From assembly GCA_046350655.1 (NCBI GenBank), contig JAXMAB010000005.1, positions 372,001 to 436,000 of the forward strand: DNA of 64,000 bases. Direction: 5' to 3'. Under the pieces are notes generated by a model. That model was given only the letters and a program-made list of their open reading frames with translations, had not been told where the DNA came from and made no database searches. Source of the DNA: JAEUHO01 sp046350655. GTDB lineage: Bacteria > Planctomycetota > PLA2 > JAEUHO01. Both the position numbers and the translations under genes were made by a program. Below are positions 34,228-43,201 of this stretch, piece after piece; positions within the stretch are counted from its first letter, which is position 1, and every line of letters begins with the position of its first letter.

Positions 34228-37200
34228 ATGCTCCGACGTGCCGTCGTGCTCGCCGCGCTCCTCGCCCTCGCCGCTCCCGTCGCCCGGGCCGAGGAGTCGC
34301 CGACCGGCACGAGCGCCATGGCGACGAGCGCGAAGGCGGTGCACGTCGGCTCGCGGTTCCCGGTCACCGCGACGCTCGATGCCGACGCGCGGGGCGACGA
34401 GGTCGTCGTCATGGGGTTCGTGACGGACGGGCAGCGGGCGGTGGGCACGCCGACGGCGCTCGGGCGCGCGCGCGTGACGAAGCAGAAGGACGGGTCGCGC
34501 ACGGCCACGGTCGAGGCGACCGTGCCGCGCGGCGCGCGGGGGACCACGCTGCGGTGGGTCGCGATGTCGGAGGGGCGGGCGCGCGGCGCGTTCCTGCCCG
34601 CGGCGCTCGAGGCGACGAACGCGCTCCGGTCGCTCCCGATCGTGCCGGCGCCGAACGTCGCGTTCTCGGGGCTCGAGGTCGTCGGGACCGCGAAGGTCGG
34701 GCAGCCGCTCGTCGTGCGGTGGACCGTCGCGCAGACCGAGGACGGGAGCGCGGGGCCGCTCGAGCTGGCCGTGCGGTGGGCCCGCGGCGACGTGCGGAAG
34801 TGGAACCGCGACGGCGAACGGATGCCGATCGAGGTCGCGGCGGGCGCGCCGACGACCGCCGAGCTGACCATGCCCGCGCCGACGGAGCCGGGTCCGCTGA
34901 CGGTCTACGGGTACGTGGACTACGCGGGCGAGGTCTCGTCGCCGCGCGACGACGACGAACGCCGCCTGGTCGTCGAGGTCGCGTCGAGCGCACCCCCTCC
35001 GCCGCCGCTTGAACCGCCCCCGTCTACGCCCTCACCGTCCACCCCCGCGCCGACACCGCCGGAGCCGCCCACGACACCTGGGATGTCGCCCCCCGTCGTC
35101 GAGAGCATCGCCGTGACGCCGAATCCGGTCGCCGCCGGAGCGACGATTCGCATTCGAGTGATGTTGGCGAGCGACGGAAAGACGCCGATGGAGCCGCTGA
35201 CCGCACGCATCGTCGCCCTGGATGCCGCCGGCGCCGAGCGTGAGCTCCCCGGCCGGCTGGAGTCGAAGTCGGCGACGCCGTTCCGGACGCGCAGCGTCTC
35301 CGCGGACGTGCAGGTGCCTGCGTCGCTCGCCGCGGGCGTGTATCGCATTGCCGTGCGGTTCGGACCGTCCGGAACGCCTCCGACCCAACGGGACTCGACG
35401 ACGTCCGACGCAGTGACCGTGACCGACGCGCCCGCGCCGACGCCGCCGCCGGCCGAAGCGCCGATCGCCGGTGCGCGGGTCGTGAGCGTCGTCGTGACGC
35501 CGAACCCGGCCGCCGTCGGCAGCACGCTCGAGATCGCCGCCGAGGTCAAGAACGACGGCAAGGCCCCGACCGACCGCGTCGTCGGCCGCATCGTGTTGCT
35601 CGATGCCGCGGGCGCCGAGCGCGAGCTCGAGGGCCGGTTGACGCTGCGCACGCTCGCGGCGGGCCGCACGCGCACGTTGATGACGACGGTGACGGTACCG
35701 ACGACGCTCGCGCCGGGCGTCTATCGCCTCGCGGTGCGCTTCGGCGCCACCGCGACCGCCGCGGACGCGACGACGTCCGAGCCCCTGACCGTGACCGCGG
35801 CGCCCGCGCCGACGCCGGCCCCCACGCCGACCCCGACGCCCACGCCGACCCCGACGCCGACGCCGGAGCCGCCGGCGGTGGCGACCCGCGTGGCGAGCGT
35901 CACGCTCGGCGCGGCGCGCGTCGAGGTCGGCGCGACGCTCGAGGTGACCGCGGAGTTCGAGAACGCGGGCCGCGTGCCCGACACGCGCTCGGTGGGCCGC
36001 GTCGTCCTCGTGGGCCCGGCGGGCGACGTCGAGGTCCCCGTCCTGCTGCCGGTGCGTGCGCTCGCGCCGCAACGCTCGCGGCGCGTGCCCGCCGCCGTCA
36101 CGATCCCGACGTCGCTCGCGCCGGGCCGGTATCGCGTGGAGGTGCGGCTGGGCGCCGCGGGCACCCCGCGCGGCCCGAGCGACGCCGCCGCGGCCGCCGA
36201 GCTCGAGGTCGTCGCCGTGGCCGCGCCGCCGCCGCCGGTCCCCGCGCCCGCCCCGACGCCGACGCCGACGCCGGATCCGACGCCCACGCCGCGCCCGCGG
36301 CCGAACCCGTCGCCGAACCCGTCGCCGATCCCGGTGCCGGTGCCGATCCCGGTGCCGGTGCCCGTCCCGACGCCGACGCCGACCCCCGCACCCGCCCCCG
36401 AGGCCGGGCCCGCCGACCTCGCCGTCGCGATCCTCGACGCGCCGCGGGCGCCGGTCGCGCCCGGCGACGTGGTGCCGGTCGCGTACGAGGTGAAGAACGT
36501 CGGCGAACGGGCCTCGCGTGCCACGTCCGTGGCCCTCGTCCTCGCCACGTCCGTCGGCGAGAGGCTCCTCGACGAGGAGCCGCTCGCGGCGCTGGCGCCC
36601 GGCGCGAGCCACCGCGGCCGGCTGCGCGCCGAGCTCCGCGGCGACGTGCCGACGGGCCCCGTCGAGCTGCGCGTCCGCGTCGGCGGGCCCCGCGGCGACG
36701 CGAACCCGTCCAACGACGTCGCGCGCACGACGGTCGACGTCCGGTCGCTCGCGCCGAACCTCGTCGTGAGCGGGTTGAGCGCCGCGCCCGTCGAGGCGTG
36801 GCCCGGCGTGACCCTCCGCGTCGTCGCGATCGTGAAGAACGTCGGCGAGGGCCCCGCGCCCGCGTCGCGCATCGGGTTCAGCGCGATGCGCGCCCGCAAC
36901 AACGTGTCGGTGCCGCTCGGCGTGGCGGACGTGCCGCCGATCGCGCCGGGACGCGAGGCCCGCGTCGAGACGACGGCGACGGTGCCTGCGGGCATGGCCG
37001 CGACGCGCTGGGGCGTGCTCGGCAAGGCCGACGTCGGCGAGACGGTGGCGGAGACCGACGAGAACGACAACGTCGCGGTGTCGGCCGGCGCGCTCACGAT
37101 CCTCGAGGGCCCGCCGGCCGCGGGGCCCGACGTGGACCTCTCGGTGCGCTCGATGACGGTGGAGGGCGGCACCGACCTCGCGCCCGCCGCGCCCCTGCGG

Positions 37201-39762
37201 ATGAAGGTCGTGCTCGGCAACGCCGGCCGCGCGCCCGCGCCGTCGTTCCAGGTCGCGGTGCTGCTGGCGACCCGCGCGCAGCCCGAGTGGCGGCGCGACG
37301 GCTGGCGCGGCGTCGTGAGCGAGCTCGCGCGCGTCGCGGTCCCGGCGGGCACGCTCGGCGGCTCCGAGGTCGAGCGCGTGCTCGAGGGCCGGCTGCCCGC
37401 GAGCCTCGCCGCCGGGACGTACTATCTGTACGCGGTGGTCGACCCGACGGCGTCGATCGCCGAGCCGAAGCGCCCCGAGGACCTCGTCTCGGTGCCGGTG
37501 CAGGTGCTCGCGCGCGCGGTCGTCGCGGCGCGCGACGACGCGCTCGTCTTCGACCCCGCGACCGTCGCGCCGGGCCGGCCGTTCGAGACGCGCGCGACGC
37601 TGCGCAACGACGGCAACCAGCCGACGACGCCCGGGTCGCTCGTGCTCGTGTTCACCGGCCTCGAGGCCGGCCCCCGCGGGCCGCGCGGGCCGCGCCGCGC
37701 GCCCGACACGGGCTTCGTGACGTCGCCGCTGCCGCGCCTCGAGCCGGGCGCCGAGCGCGACGTGCGCCTCGGCGCGGTCCTCCCCGCGTCGCTCCCCCGC
37801 GGGCGCTACCGCCTCGTGCTCCGGCACGTCACGCCGGGCGCCGACCCCGTGGACGTCGCCTCCGGCCTGCTCGCGGTGGACGTCGCGGGCCGCGGCAGCG
37901 ACCTCACCGCGTTCGACGCGCGCGTCGCGCCCGGCGTGCTGCGCGCGGGCGACGTCGCCCGCGTGACCGCGCGCGTCGGCAACGTCGGCGACGCCCCCAC
38001 CGTCGGCACGACGCTGCGCGTCTCCCTCGCCGTGGGCATCGTCTCGCGCATGGCGGGCGAGGCCGCGGTGCCGCCGCTCGCGCCGGGCCAGACCGTGGAC
38101 GTCGCGCTGTCGGTCCGCGTCCCGCGCGACGCCGAGCCCGGCGAGGTCTGGTTCCTCGTCGCGGTGGACCCCGACGCGCGCGTCCCGCAGGACGACCGCA
38201 AGAACGACGAGACGTGGGTCGTCGCCGAGGTGCGCGGCGAGGCGCGACGGGACGTGCGCCTCGGCCTCGCGTCGGTCGCCCGCGTCGGCGGCGAGCGCCG
38301 CGCGACGCCCGGCGCGCCGCTCGACCTGCGCGGCCGCCTGCAGAACCCCGGCGGCGAGGCGATCGAGGCCCTCGACGTCGAGGCGGTGCTCGTCGGGCCG
38401 ACGGGGAGCCGCCGCTCGCTCGGCCGCCGGCCGGTCCCGAGCGGCGTCGCCGCGGACGGCGGGGACTGGGCCGAGCGCTTCGAGCTGCCTGGCGACGTCG
38501 CGCCCGGCGCCTACGTCCTGCTGCTGCTGCTCGACCCGGACCGTCGCCTGCCCTGGGCCGAGGGCGAGGCCGAGCGCGCGTTCGCCGAGGTGCCCGTCGA
38601 GGTCGAGGCGCCCGCGGTCCCCGCGTGCGACCTCGCCGTCGTGAGCGTCGAGGACGAGGGCGGCCCGCGCCGCGCCCCGCGCCACCTCGACGTCTCCGCG
38701 GTGTTCCTCAACCGCGGCCCCGGCACGGCGCCCGCGTTCGACGCCACGCTCTACCTCGCGTCGCGCGACCCGAGCCGCCCCGGCGTGTGGCTCCCGCTCA
38801 TGGTCCGCGCCGTGCCCGGCGGCAAGATCGCGCAGGGCGTGCAGACCAAGGTCAGCTACAGCGTGGACCTCAACGAGGACGTCCCCGCGGGCGCGTACCG
38901 CGCGGTCGTCGTGGTCGACGCGGACGCGCGCGTGGACCTCACGCGCCGCACCGACAACGTCGGCGGCGTGGACGTGACGGTCGGCGAGGCCGGCCCGGCT
39001 CCCGTGGCGGTGCCGCTCCCGACCGCCGCGCCCGGCGGGACGGACCTGTTCGTCCTCGAGGCGAAGCCGACGTCCGCCAACGCGAGGCCCGGTGCGTCGC
39101 TGGCCGTCCGCACGCGCGTCGTGACGCGCGCCGCGGGCCCGTCCACGACGTATCGCTTCGTCGTGTGGCTGCGCCAGCCCGACGGGAGCTACGCCGAGCA
39201 CATGACGTCGGGCCCGCAGACCGTGCCCGCGGTCGGCGCCCACAACATCACGACGCTGCTGCTGCCGATCCCCGCGGACGCGCGCGGCCGCCTCGCCTTC
39301 CACCTCCAGGCGCGCCCCGACGGCGGCGGCGACGCCACCCCCGCCGACAACCGCGCCGACTTCGAGGTGCAGCTCGTCGAGGAGGCCGCGGCCCCGGCCG
39401 CGCCGGCGCCCGCCGCGCCGCCGGCGAGCCCCGCGGCCGACCGGCTGCCGTGGGTGATCGCGGTGCAGGCGTCCGGCGCGGGCCTCGCGCGCGAGGCCGC
39501 GACGCCGACGACGATCCTCGTGACCTACCCGGCCGACGCCGGCGCCGCGATCGTCGAGGTGACGCTCGAGGCCGGCGACGCGACCTATCCCCTCGGCGAG
39601 CTCGACGTCCCCGCGGGCGTCGCGGGCGCGACCGCCGCGGTCCGCGCGCGGCTGCGCGCGCCGAGCACCGCCGCCGCCGGCCCCGCGCACCTGGTCGTGA
39701 AGGTCCGCGACGAGGCGGGGACGGCCCGCGAGGCGACCCGCTGGCCGACCACGGTCCGGTGA
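34228..39762 (+). CDS. Giant secreted CARDB-repeat protein (1844 aa)
   Basis: A signal peptide (LRRAVVLAALLALAAPVARA) is followed by a leading beta domain and then roughly a dozen CARDB-like immunoglobulin-type repeats. Typical repeat phrases are VTPNPAAVGSTLEIAAEVKN, LAPGVYRLAVRFG, VVPVAYEVKNVGERASRA and RVVAIVKNVGEGPAPASRI. Early repeats are joined by Pro/Thr linkers (alternating PTPTPTP, about residues 530-550 and 670-725). The second and third repeats (about 285-530) are close paralogues of each other. CARDB domains are adhesion or scaffold modules in surface proteins. No sorting signal, catalytic domain or transmembrane helix is seen at the C-terminus (REATRWPTTVR). A terminator follows 37 bp after the stop. 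Confidence 0.85.
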   Translation: MLRRAVVLAALLALAAPVARAEESPTGTSAMATSAKAVHVGSRFPVTATLDADARGDEVVVMGFVTDGQRAVGTPTALGRARVTKQKDGSRTATVEATVPRGARGTTLRWVAMSEGRARGAFLPAALEATNALRSLPIVPAPNVAFSGLEVVGTAKVGQPLVVRWTVAQTEDGSAGPLELAVRWARGDVRKWNRDGERMPIEVAAGAPTTAELTMPAPTEPGPLTVYGYVDYAGEVSSPRDDDERRLVVEVASSAPPPPPLEPPPSTPSPSTPAPTPPEPPTTPGMSPPVVESIAVTPNPVAAGATIRIRVMLASDGKTPMEPLTARIVALDAAGAERELPGRLESKSATPFRTRSVSADVQVPASLAAGVYRIAVRFGPSGTPPTQRDSTTSDAVTVTDAPAPTPPPAEAPIAGARVVSVVVTPNPAAVGSTLEIAAEVKNDGKAPTDRVVGRIVLLDAAGAERELEGRLTLRTLAAGRTRTLMTTVTVPTTLAPGVYRLAVRFGATATAADATTSEPLTVTAAPAPTPAPTPTPTPTPTPTPTPEPPAVATRVASVTLGAARVEVGATLEVTAEFENAGRVPDTRSVGRVVLVGPAGDVEVPVLLPVRALAPQRSRRVPAAVTIPTSLAPGRYRVEVRLGAAGTPRGPSDAAAAAELEVVAVAAPPPPVPAPAPTPTPTPDPTPTPRPRPNPSPNPSPIPVPVPIPVPVPVPTPTPTPAPAPEAGPADLAVAILDAPRAPVAPGDVVPVAYEVKNVGERASRATSVALVLATSVGERLLDEEPLAALAPGASHRGRLRAELRGDVPTGPVELRVRVGGPRGDANPSNDVARTTVDVRSLAPNLVVSGLSAAPVEAWPGVTLRVVAIVKNVGEGPAPASRIGFSAMRARNNVSVPLGVADVPPIAPGREARVETTATVPAGMAATRWGVLGKADVGETVAETDENDNVAVSAGALTILEGPPAAGPDVDLSVRSMTVEGGTDLAPAAPLRMKVVLGNAGRAPAPSFQVAVLLATRAQPEWRRDGWRGVVSELARVAVPAGTLGGSEVERVLEGRLPASLAAGTYYLYAVVDPTASIAEPKRPEDLVSVPVQVLARAVVAARDDALVFDPATVAPGRPFETRATLRNDGNQPTTPGSLVLVFTGLEAGPRGPRGPRRAPDTGFVTSPLPRLEPGAERDVRLGAVLPASLPRGRYRLVLRHVTPGADPVDVASGLLAVDVAGRGSDLTAFDARVAPGVLRAGDVARVTARVGNVGDAPTVGTTLRVSLAVGIVSRMAGEAAVPPLAPGQTVDVALSVRVPRDAEPGEVWFLVAVDPDARVPQDDRKNDETWVVAEVRGEARRDVRLGLASVARVGGERRATPGAPLDLRGRLQNPGGEAIEALDVEAVLVGPTGSRRSLGRRPVPSGVAADGGDWAERFELPGDVAPGAYVLLLLLDPDRRLPWAEGEAERAFAEVPVEVEAPAVPACDLAVVSVEDEGGPRRAPRHLDVSAVFLNRGPGTAPAFDATLYLASRDPSRPGVWLPLMVRAVPGGKIAQGVQTKVSYSVDLNEDVPAGAYRAVVVVDADARVDLTRRTDNVGGVDVTVGEAGPAPVAVPLPTAAPGGTDLFVLEAKPTSANARPGASLAVRTRVVTRAAGPSTTYRFVVWLRQPDGSYAEHMTSGPQTVPAVGAHNITTLLLPIPADARGRLAFHLQARPDGGGDATPADNRADFEVQLVEEAAAPAAPAPAAPPASPAADRLPWVIAVQASGAGLAREAATPTTILVTYPADAGAAIVEVTLEAGDATYPLGELDVPAGVAGATAAVRARLRAPSTAAAGPAHLVVKVRDEAGTAREATRWPTTVR

Positions 39763-39798
39763 GCCGGACGCGCCGCGGGGCCCGGCCCGCCGACGAAG

Positions 39799-39828
39799 AC
39801 GCCTGCCGCCCCGGTGGGCGGCAGGCGT
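39799..39828. terminator. Bidirectional terminator
   Basis: ACGCCTGCCGCC (39799-39810) pairs perfectly with GGCGGCAGGCGT (39817-39828) around CCGGTG. It lies between the convergent CARDB and porin genes. There is no T-run on either side. Confidence 0.65.
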
Positions 39829-39856
39829 CGGGGCGAACCGGGGAACCGCGTTCAGG

Positions 39857-41335
39857 TCAGAAGTTCAGCTGCCACTGGATGCGCAGCATCACGCCGTCCT
39901 CGATCACGACGCCCTTCGACGGGTCGAAGAGGTAGCCGGCGGACGACGACCGCACCGCGGAGTTGTCCTGGATCCAGCTGACGTCGGCCGACAGCTTGTT
40001 GCCGTGGTCCCAGAAGAAGTAGTTCACGACGAACCCGACCTCGGTGATCGTGTCCTCGATCGGGACGAGGTTGTTGCCGATCGTGAGCGTGTCGTACGCG
40101 TCGTCGAGCCAGATCATCCCGGCGCGCACGCCGAGACCGAAGTTGCTGTCGGCGAAGCGGTGGTGGAGCGTCACCTCGGCGCCCGAGTCCGTCTGGTCCG
40201 GCGCGCCCGACGAGTACTCGACCTTGCGCATGCCGTACTCGGCCACGAGGTTCCAGCCCTGCCAACGGGCGCGGAACCAGGCGCCGACGCCGGTCCGCTC
40301 GAGCGGCCCGGCCGACCGGAGCGCGAGGCCCGGCGACTTCTCGGACAGGTCGTCGTCGTCCTCGTGGTACGCGCACACGCCGAGGCTGGCGTCGAGCTGG
40401 CAGCGCTCCTCGCAGGAGCGGTGGTCCACCTCGTCCCACTTCCAGTCCTTGCACGTCAGCGTCCACTCGAGCATGCCCGCGATGAGCGGCTGGTCGGAGT
40501 AGGTGTCGAACGCGTCGGTGTTGAAGACGCTGCCGGCGCTGTGGGTCGGCCCCTCGCCCGTCGCGACCATCAGGCGGTAGAGGAACTGCTTCGGGCACCC
40601 GCAGGAGCCGAAGTTGCCCCACAGCATGACGCCGGTGTCGGAGTCGAGCGCGAAGCCCTTCGTGTAGAGCGAGCGGTCCACGAAGGCCAGCGAGGCCGAC
40701 GAGTTCTGCTCCTCGTACGTGAACGGCACCTTGTCGGTGCCGGCGCGGACGTGGTGCTCGCCGGCGTACTTCCAGTCGATCCAGCAGAACTCCTTCTCGA
40801 CGCCGGACCCGGTGTCGCTGTCGAAGTTCAGCGTCAGGTTGAACGTGATGTCCGGGCAGAAGATCGTGCCGTCCACGCCGAGGTAGAGGCGCTCGATCTC
40901 GAAGCCCGACCGGTCGCGCGGCGCCGCCGTCGACAGCGTGTTCGCGGGCGACGACAGCGTGCCCACCGCGTCGTCCGAGTACTGGAACGACTCGTAGCGC
41001 ACCTGGTTGCGGAAGTGGAACGCGATCTTGTTGGGCCCCTCCGAGATGAAGGGCGCGCCGCCCTTCGGGAAGCCCGCCGTGCCGCCGTCGGCGCCGCCGA
41101 CGTAGGCCGGCGTGCCGCCGGACGCCGCCAGGTAGCCGGCGACGGCCGCCTGCAGGTCCTCCGCGCTCGGGGTCGCCCCCTCGAGCTCGCGGATCCGCTT
41201 CTCCTGCGCCTCGAGCCGGCGCTTGAGCGCCGCCAGCTCGTCGGCCGTGCCGTCCGCGCGCGCGGGCGCCGCCGACGCGGCGAGCCCCACGACCGTCATC
41301 GCGGCGACGATCCCCTTCCGAGTCCAGAAAGCCAT
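39857..41335 (-). CDS. Outer-membrane porin (phosphate-selective O/P-like)
   Basis: The 492-aa product has a signal peptide (GIVAAMTVVGLAASAAPARA), a short coiled coil (ADELAALKRRLEAQEKRIREL) as in trimeric porins with periplasmic stalks, and then a beta-barrel with alternating strands (NQVRYESFQYSD, ITFNLTLNFDSDTGSG, VGAWFRARWQGWNLVAEYGM, GFVVNYFFWDHGNKLSADV). It ends LRIQWQLNF, the C-terminal Phe expected for outer-membrane insertion. Several Cys pairs (SCGCPKQF, HRSCEERCQL) are unusual for a porin and could be surface disulfides. Homology to the O/P family is suggested by the overall layout; the solute is unknown. Confidence 0.75.
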   Translation of the reverse strand: MAFWTRKGIVAAMTVVGLAASAAPARADGTADELAALKRRLEAQEKRIRELEGATPSAEDLQAAVAGYLAASGGTPAYVGGADGGTAGFPKGGAPFISEGPNKIAFHFRNQVRYESFQYSDDAVGTLSSPANTLSTAAPRDRSGFEIERLYLGVDGTIFCPDITFNLTLNFDSDTGSGVEKEFCWIDWKYAGEHHVRAGTDKVPFTYEEQNSSASLAFVDRSLYTKGFALDSDTGVMLWGNFGSCGCPKQFLYRLMVATGEGPTHSAGSVFNTDAFDTYSDQPLIAGMLEWTLTCKDWKWDEVDHRSCEERCQLDASLGVCAYHEDDDDLSEKSPGLALRSAGPLERTGVGAWFRARWQGWNLVAEYGMRKVEYSSGAPDQTDSGAEVTLHHRFADSNFGLGVRAGMIWLDDAYDTLTIGNNLVPIEDTITEVGFVVNYFFWDHGNKLSADVSWIQDNSAVRSSSAGYLFDPSKGVVIEDGVMLRIQWQLNF

Positions 41336-41420
41336 CGGAACACCCTCCCTTGGGTTCGTGAACGACGCGCCCTGCCCGAGCGCGTGCGGATGGTACCCGA
41401 GCGAGCGCCGCCGCGCCGCG

Positions 41421-42431
41421 TCACTTGGACGCGGCGGGGGTCTCCTCGAGCACCTTGGAGTCGTACTTCCGGTTGTCGGCCGGCACCGAGAACGGCTTGC
41501 CGTCGAGCTCGACGTACGGGCCGCCGAGGTAGTTCACCGCCGGGCCCTGCTGCTTCGGGGCGAGCTCGAGGTCGCGGCCCACCGACAGGACGATCGACGT
41601 CGCCTCGGCGTTGCCGAAGAACCACTTCGCCTTCGCCGGGTCCTTCTCGAGGACCTTGCGCGCGTCGGACGGGTCCGCCGGCACCCAGCGGTCGCCCTCG
41701 CGGAACTGCGCGTAGCAGTGGTACCCGCAGGCGCTGCAGCCGACGTGGTCCGCCGTCACGCTGATCGACGACACCCACCGCGACGGGATCCCCGCGGCGC
41801 GGGCGATCGCGATGAACTTCGCCGAGAAGTCCGAGCAGTTGCCCTTGCCGACGCGGCAGGCGCGGTCGAAGTCGCCGGCGCCCCAGCCCGGCTCGACCTT
41901 GTCGTAGGTCATCGTCGCGAGCACGTGCTCGTAGATGCGCTGCGCGCGGAGGCGGACCGGCTCGTCGGCCTTGTCCACGCCCAGTTCCTTCGCGATCGCC
42001 AGGGCCTTGCCGTCCACCGCGGCCTTCGCGTCCGACGCGAGGTGGCTCGGCATCACGGCGCCGCCGCCCTGCCCGGCGTCCTGCTGCCGGTCGACGACGG
42101 CGGTCCACGCGAGCGTCACGGGCGCCGTGGGCGACTCGACCACCGCGTGGAGCATGCGGTTGCCGTGGACGCGGTCGCGCGTCAGCTCCCACGGGACGTC
42201 GGCCTTCACCTTGAGGCACAGGACGCGCTGCGTGTCGTCCTCGAACGGCACCGGCAGCCACACCTCGACCTTCTTCGTCCCCGCGGGCGGGGTCGGGACG
42301 GTCGTGGTGTAGGTGACCTCGTGGAGCAGCCGCGCCGGCGGCGGCTTGGTCGCGGGGGCGGCCGGGTCGGACGCGGCGGCGACGGAGGCGACGGCGAGGG
42401 TCAGCGGCAGGGCGAGGAGAAGGCGACGCAT
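41421..42431 (-). CDS. Secreted transglutaminase-like protein
   Basis: The 336-aa product has a signal peptide (RRLLLALPLTLAVASVAAAS). The transglutaminase-like core has the Cys in KGNCSDFSAKFIAIARAAGI (about residue 197), His in CGYHCYAQFREGDRWVP (about 237) and Asp in ADPSDARKV (about 252). The N-terminal half (VTYTTTVPTPPAGTKKVEVW, LPVPFEDD) is the usual beta-rich domain of this type. It could be a periplasmic peptidase or cross-linking enzyme. A gap of 85 bp precedes the porin gene, so they may be cotranscribed. Confidence 0.82.
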   Translation of the reverse strand: MRRLLLALPLTLAVASVAAASDPAAPATKPPPARLLHEVTYTTTVPTPPAGTKKVEVWLPVPFEDDTQRVLCLKVKADVPWELTRDRVHGNRMLHAVVESPTAPVTLAWTAVVDRQQDAGQGGGAVMPSHLASDAKAAVDGKALAIAKELGVDKADEPVRLRAQRIYEHVLATMTYDKVEPGWGAGDFDRACRVGKGNCSDFSAKFIAIARAAGIPSRWVSSISVTADHVGCSACGYHCYAQFREGDRWVPADPSDARKVLEKDPAKAKWFFGNAEATSIVLSVGRDLELAPKQQGPAVNYLGGPYVELDGKPFSVPADNRKYDSKVLEETPAASK

Positions 42432-42552
42432 GGAGTGACTCCGGGCCCGGGGGCGGGCGCCACCCCCACGAACGCGCCCCCTGCGCTTCTATTCCGTTGC
42501 GCGCCCGGGGCACCCCCCCCGCCCCCCCCCGGGGCCACTCGGGCCCTTCGGT

Positions 42553-42584
42553 ACGCGAGGCCCGGCGGCCGCCGGGCCTCGCGT
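42553..42584. repeat. Perfect 32-bp palindrome, type member of the intergenic repeat family
   Basis: The left half ACGCGAGGCCCGGCGG is followed immediately by its exact complement CCGCCGGGCCTCGCGT. This is the longest perfect form of a family with core GCGAGGCCCG seen in most intergenic gaps of the window, in both orientations. It is usually flanked by GGTAC or GGAC on the left, or by GGTCCC in a variant. It lies in the 212-bp gap upstream of the transglutaminase-like gene. Confidence 0.75.
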
Positions 42585-42643
42585 CCCTGCGCAGGCGGGC
42601 TGCTCTCCGGCGCCGCAGGCGGCTCCGAGGCCGCCGGAGCCGC

Positions 42644-43201
42644 TCAGTCGCAGGCGAGATCGTGGCGCACGACCCGCCCGTCGGGCCCGAACCACACGCG
42701 CAGGGAGATGGAGTCGATGACGCCATCGGGGCCCGCGCGCCACCAGAGCGCCGGACCGGGGCCGGCCTCGGTGCGGTCGGGTTCGCCGAGCAGCGACAGG
42801 ACTTCGTCGCGCGTGCGTCCGTCGAGGGCGCCGCTGCGGCGCAGATCGTCGAGCATCCGCAATCGCGTCCGGTCCTCGTACGGAGCCCCGCGCGCGCCGC
42901 GCCACGTGGCCGCGTCGAACCGGTGCGAGTGCATCCATTCGGTCAGCTCGGGCAGCGCACCGGGGAACGTCAGGACGATGACGACCGGGACGGCGACCCA
43001 ACCGCCGGCGAACGCGAGCGGTCGCCACGCCGTGCGGCGGCGCGCGAGGGACACCGCCACCACGACCGCGACCACGACCGTCACGACGAGGAACGCCCAT
43101 CGCGCCGCGAGCTGTGGCACGAGCGCGAGGATCGCGCCCAGCGCGCCGGAGCACGCCGCCGCGACCGGATGGCGGACGCGCTCGGGCTCGGGCGGCGTCA
43201 C
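42644..43201 (-). CDS. Small membrane protein with SmpA/BamE-like motif
   Basis: The 185-aa product begins at GTG 43201, overlapping the HEAT gene stop as GTGA. It has about three hydrophobic helices (PVAAACSGALGAILALVPQL, WAFLVVTVVVAVVVAVSLA, AFAGGWVAVPVVIVLTF). A soluble C-terminal part follows, in which RLRMLDDLRRSGALDGRTRD and EVLSLLGEPDRTE resemble the SmpA/OmlA helix-turn-strand. It ends with a beta strand (ISLRVWFGPDGRVVRHDL). Function unknown; the coupling suggests a role together with the HEAT protein. Confidence 0.7.
   Translation of the reverse strand: MTPPEPERVRHPVAAACSGALGAILALVPQLAARWAFLVVTVVVAVVVAVSLARRRTAWRPLAFAGGWVAVPVVIVLTFPGALPELTEWMHSHRFDAATWRGARGAPYEDRTRLRMLDDLRRSGALDGRTRDEVLSLLGEPDRTEAGPGPALWWRAGPDGVIDSISLRVWFGPDGRVVRHDLACD

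Noticed and set aside
35032..39690. Minus-strand ORF of 1552 aa opposite the CARDB gene
   Set aside because: Arg/His-rich antisense shadow with no signal peptide or domain pattern.
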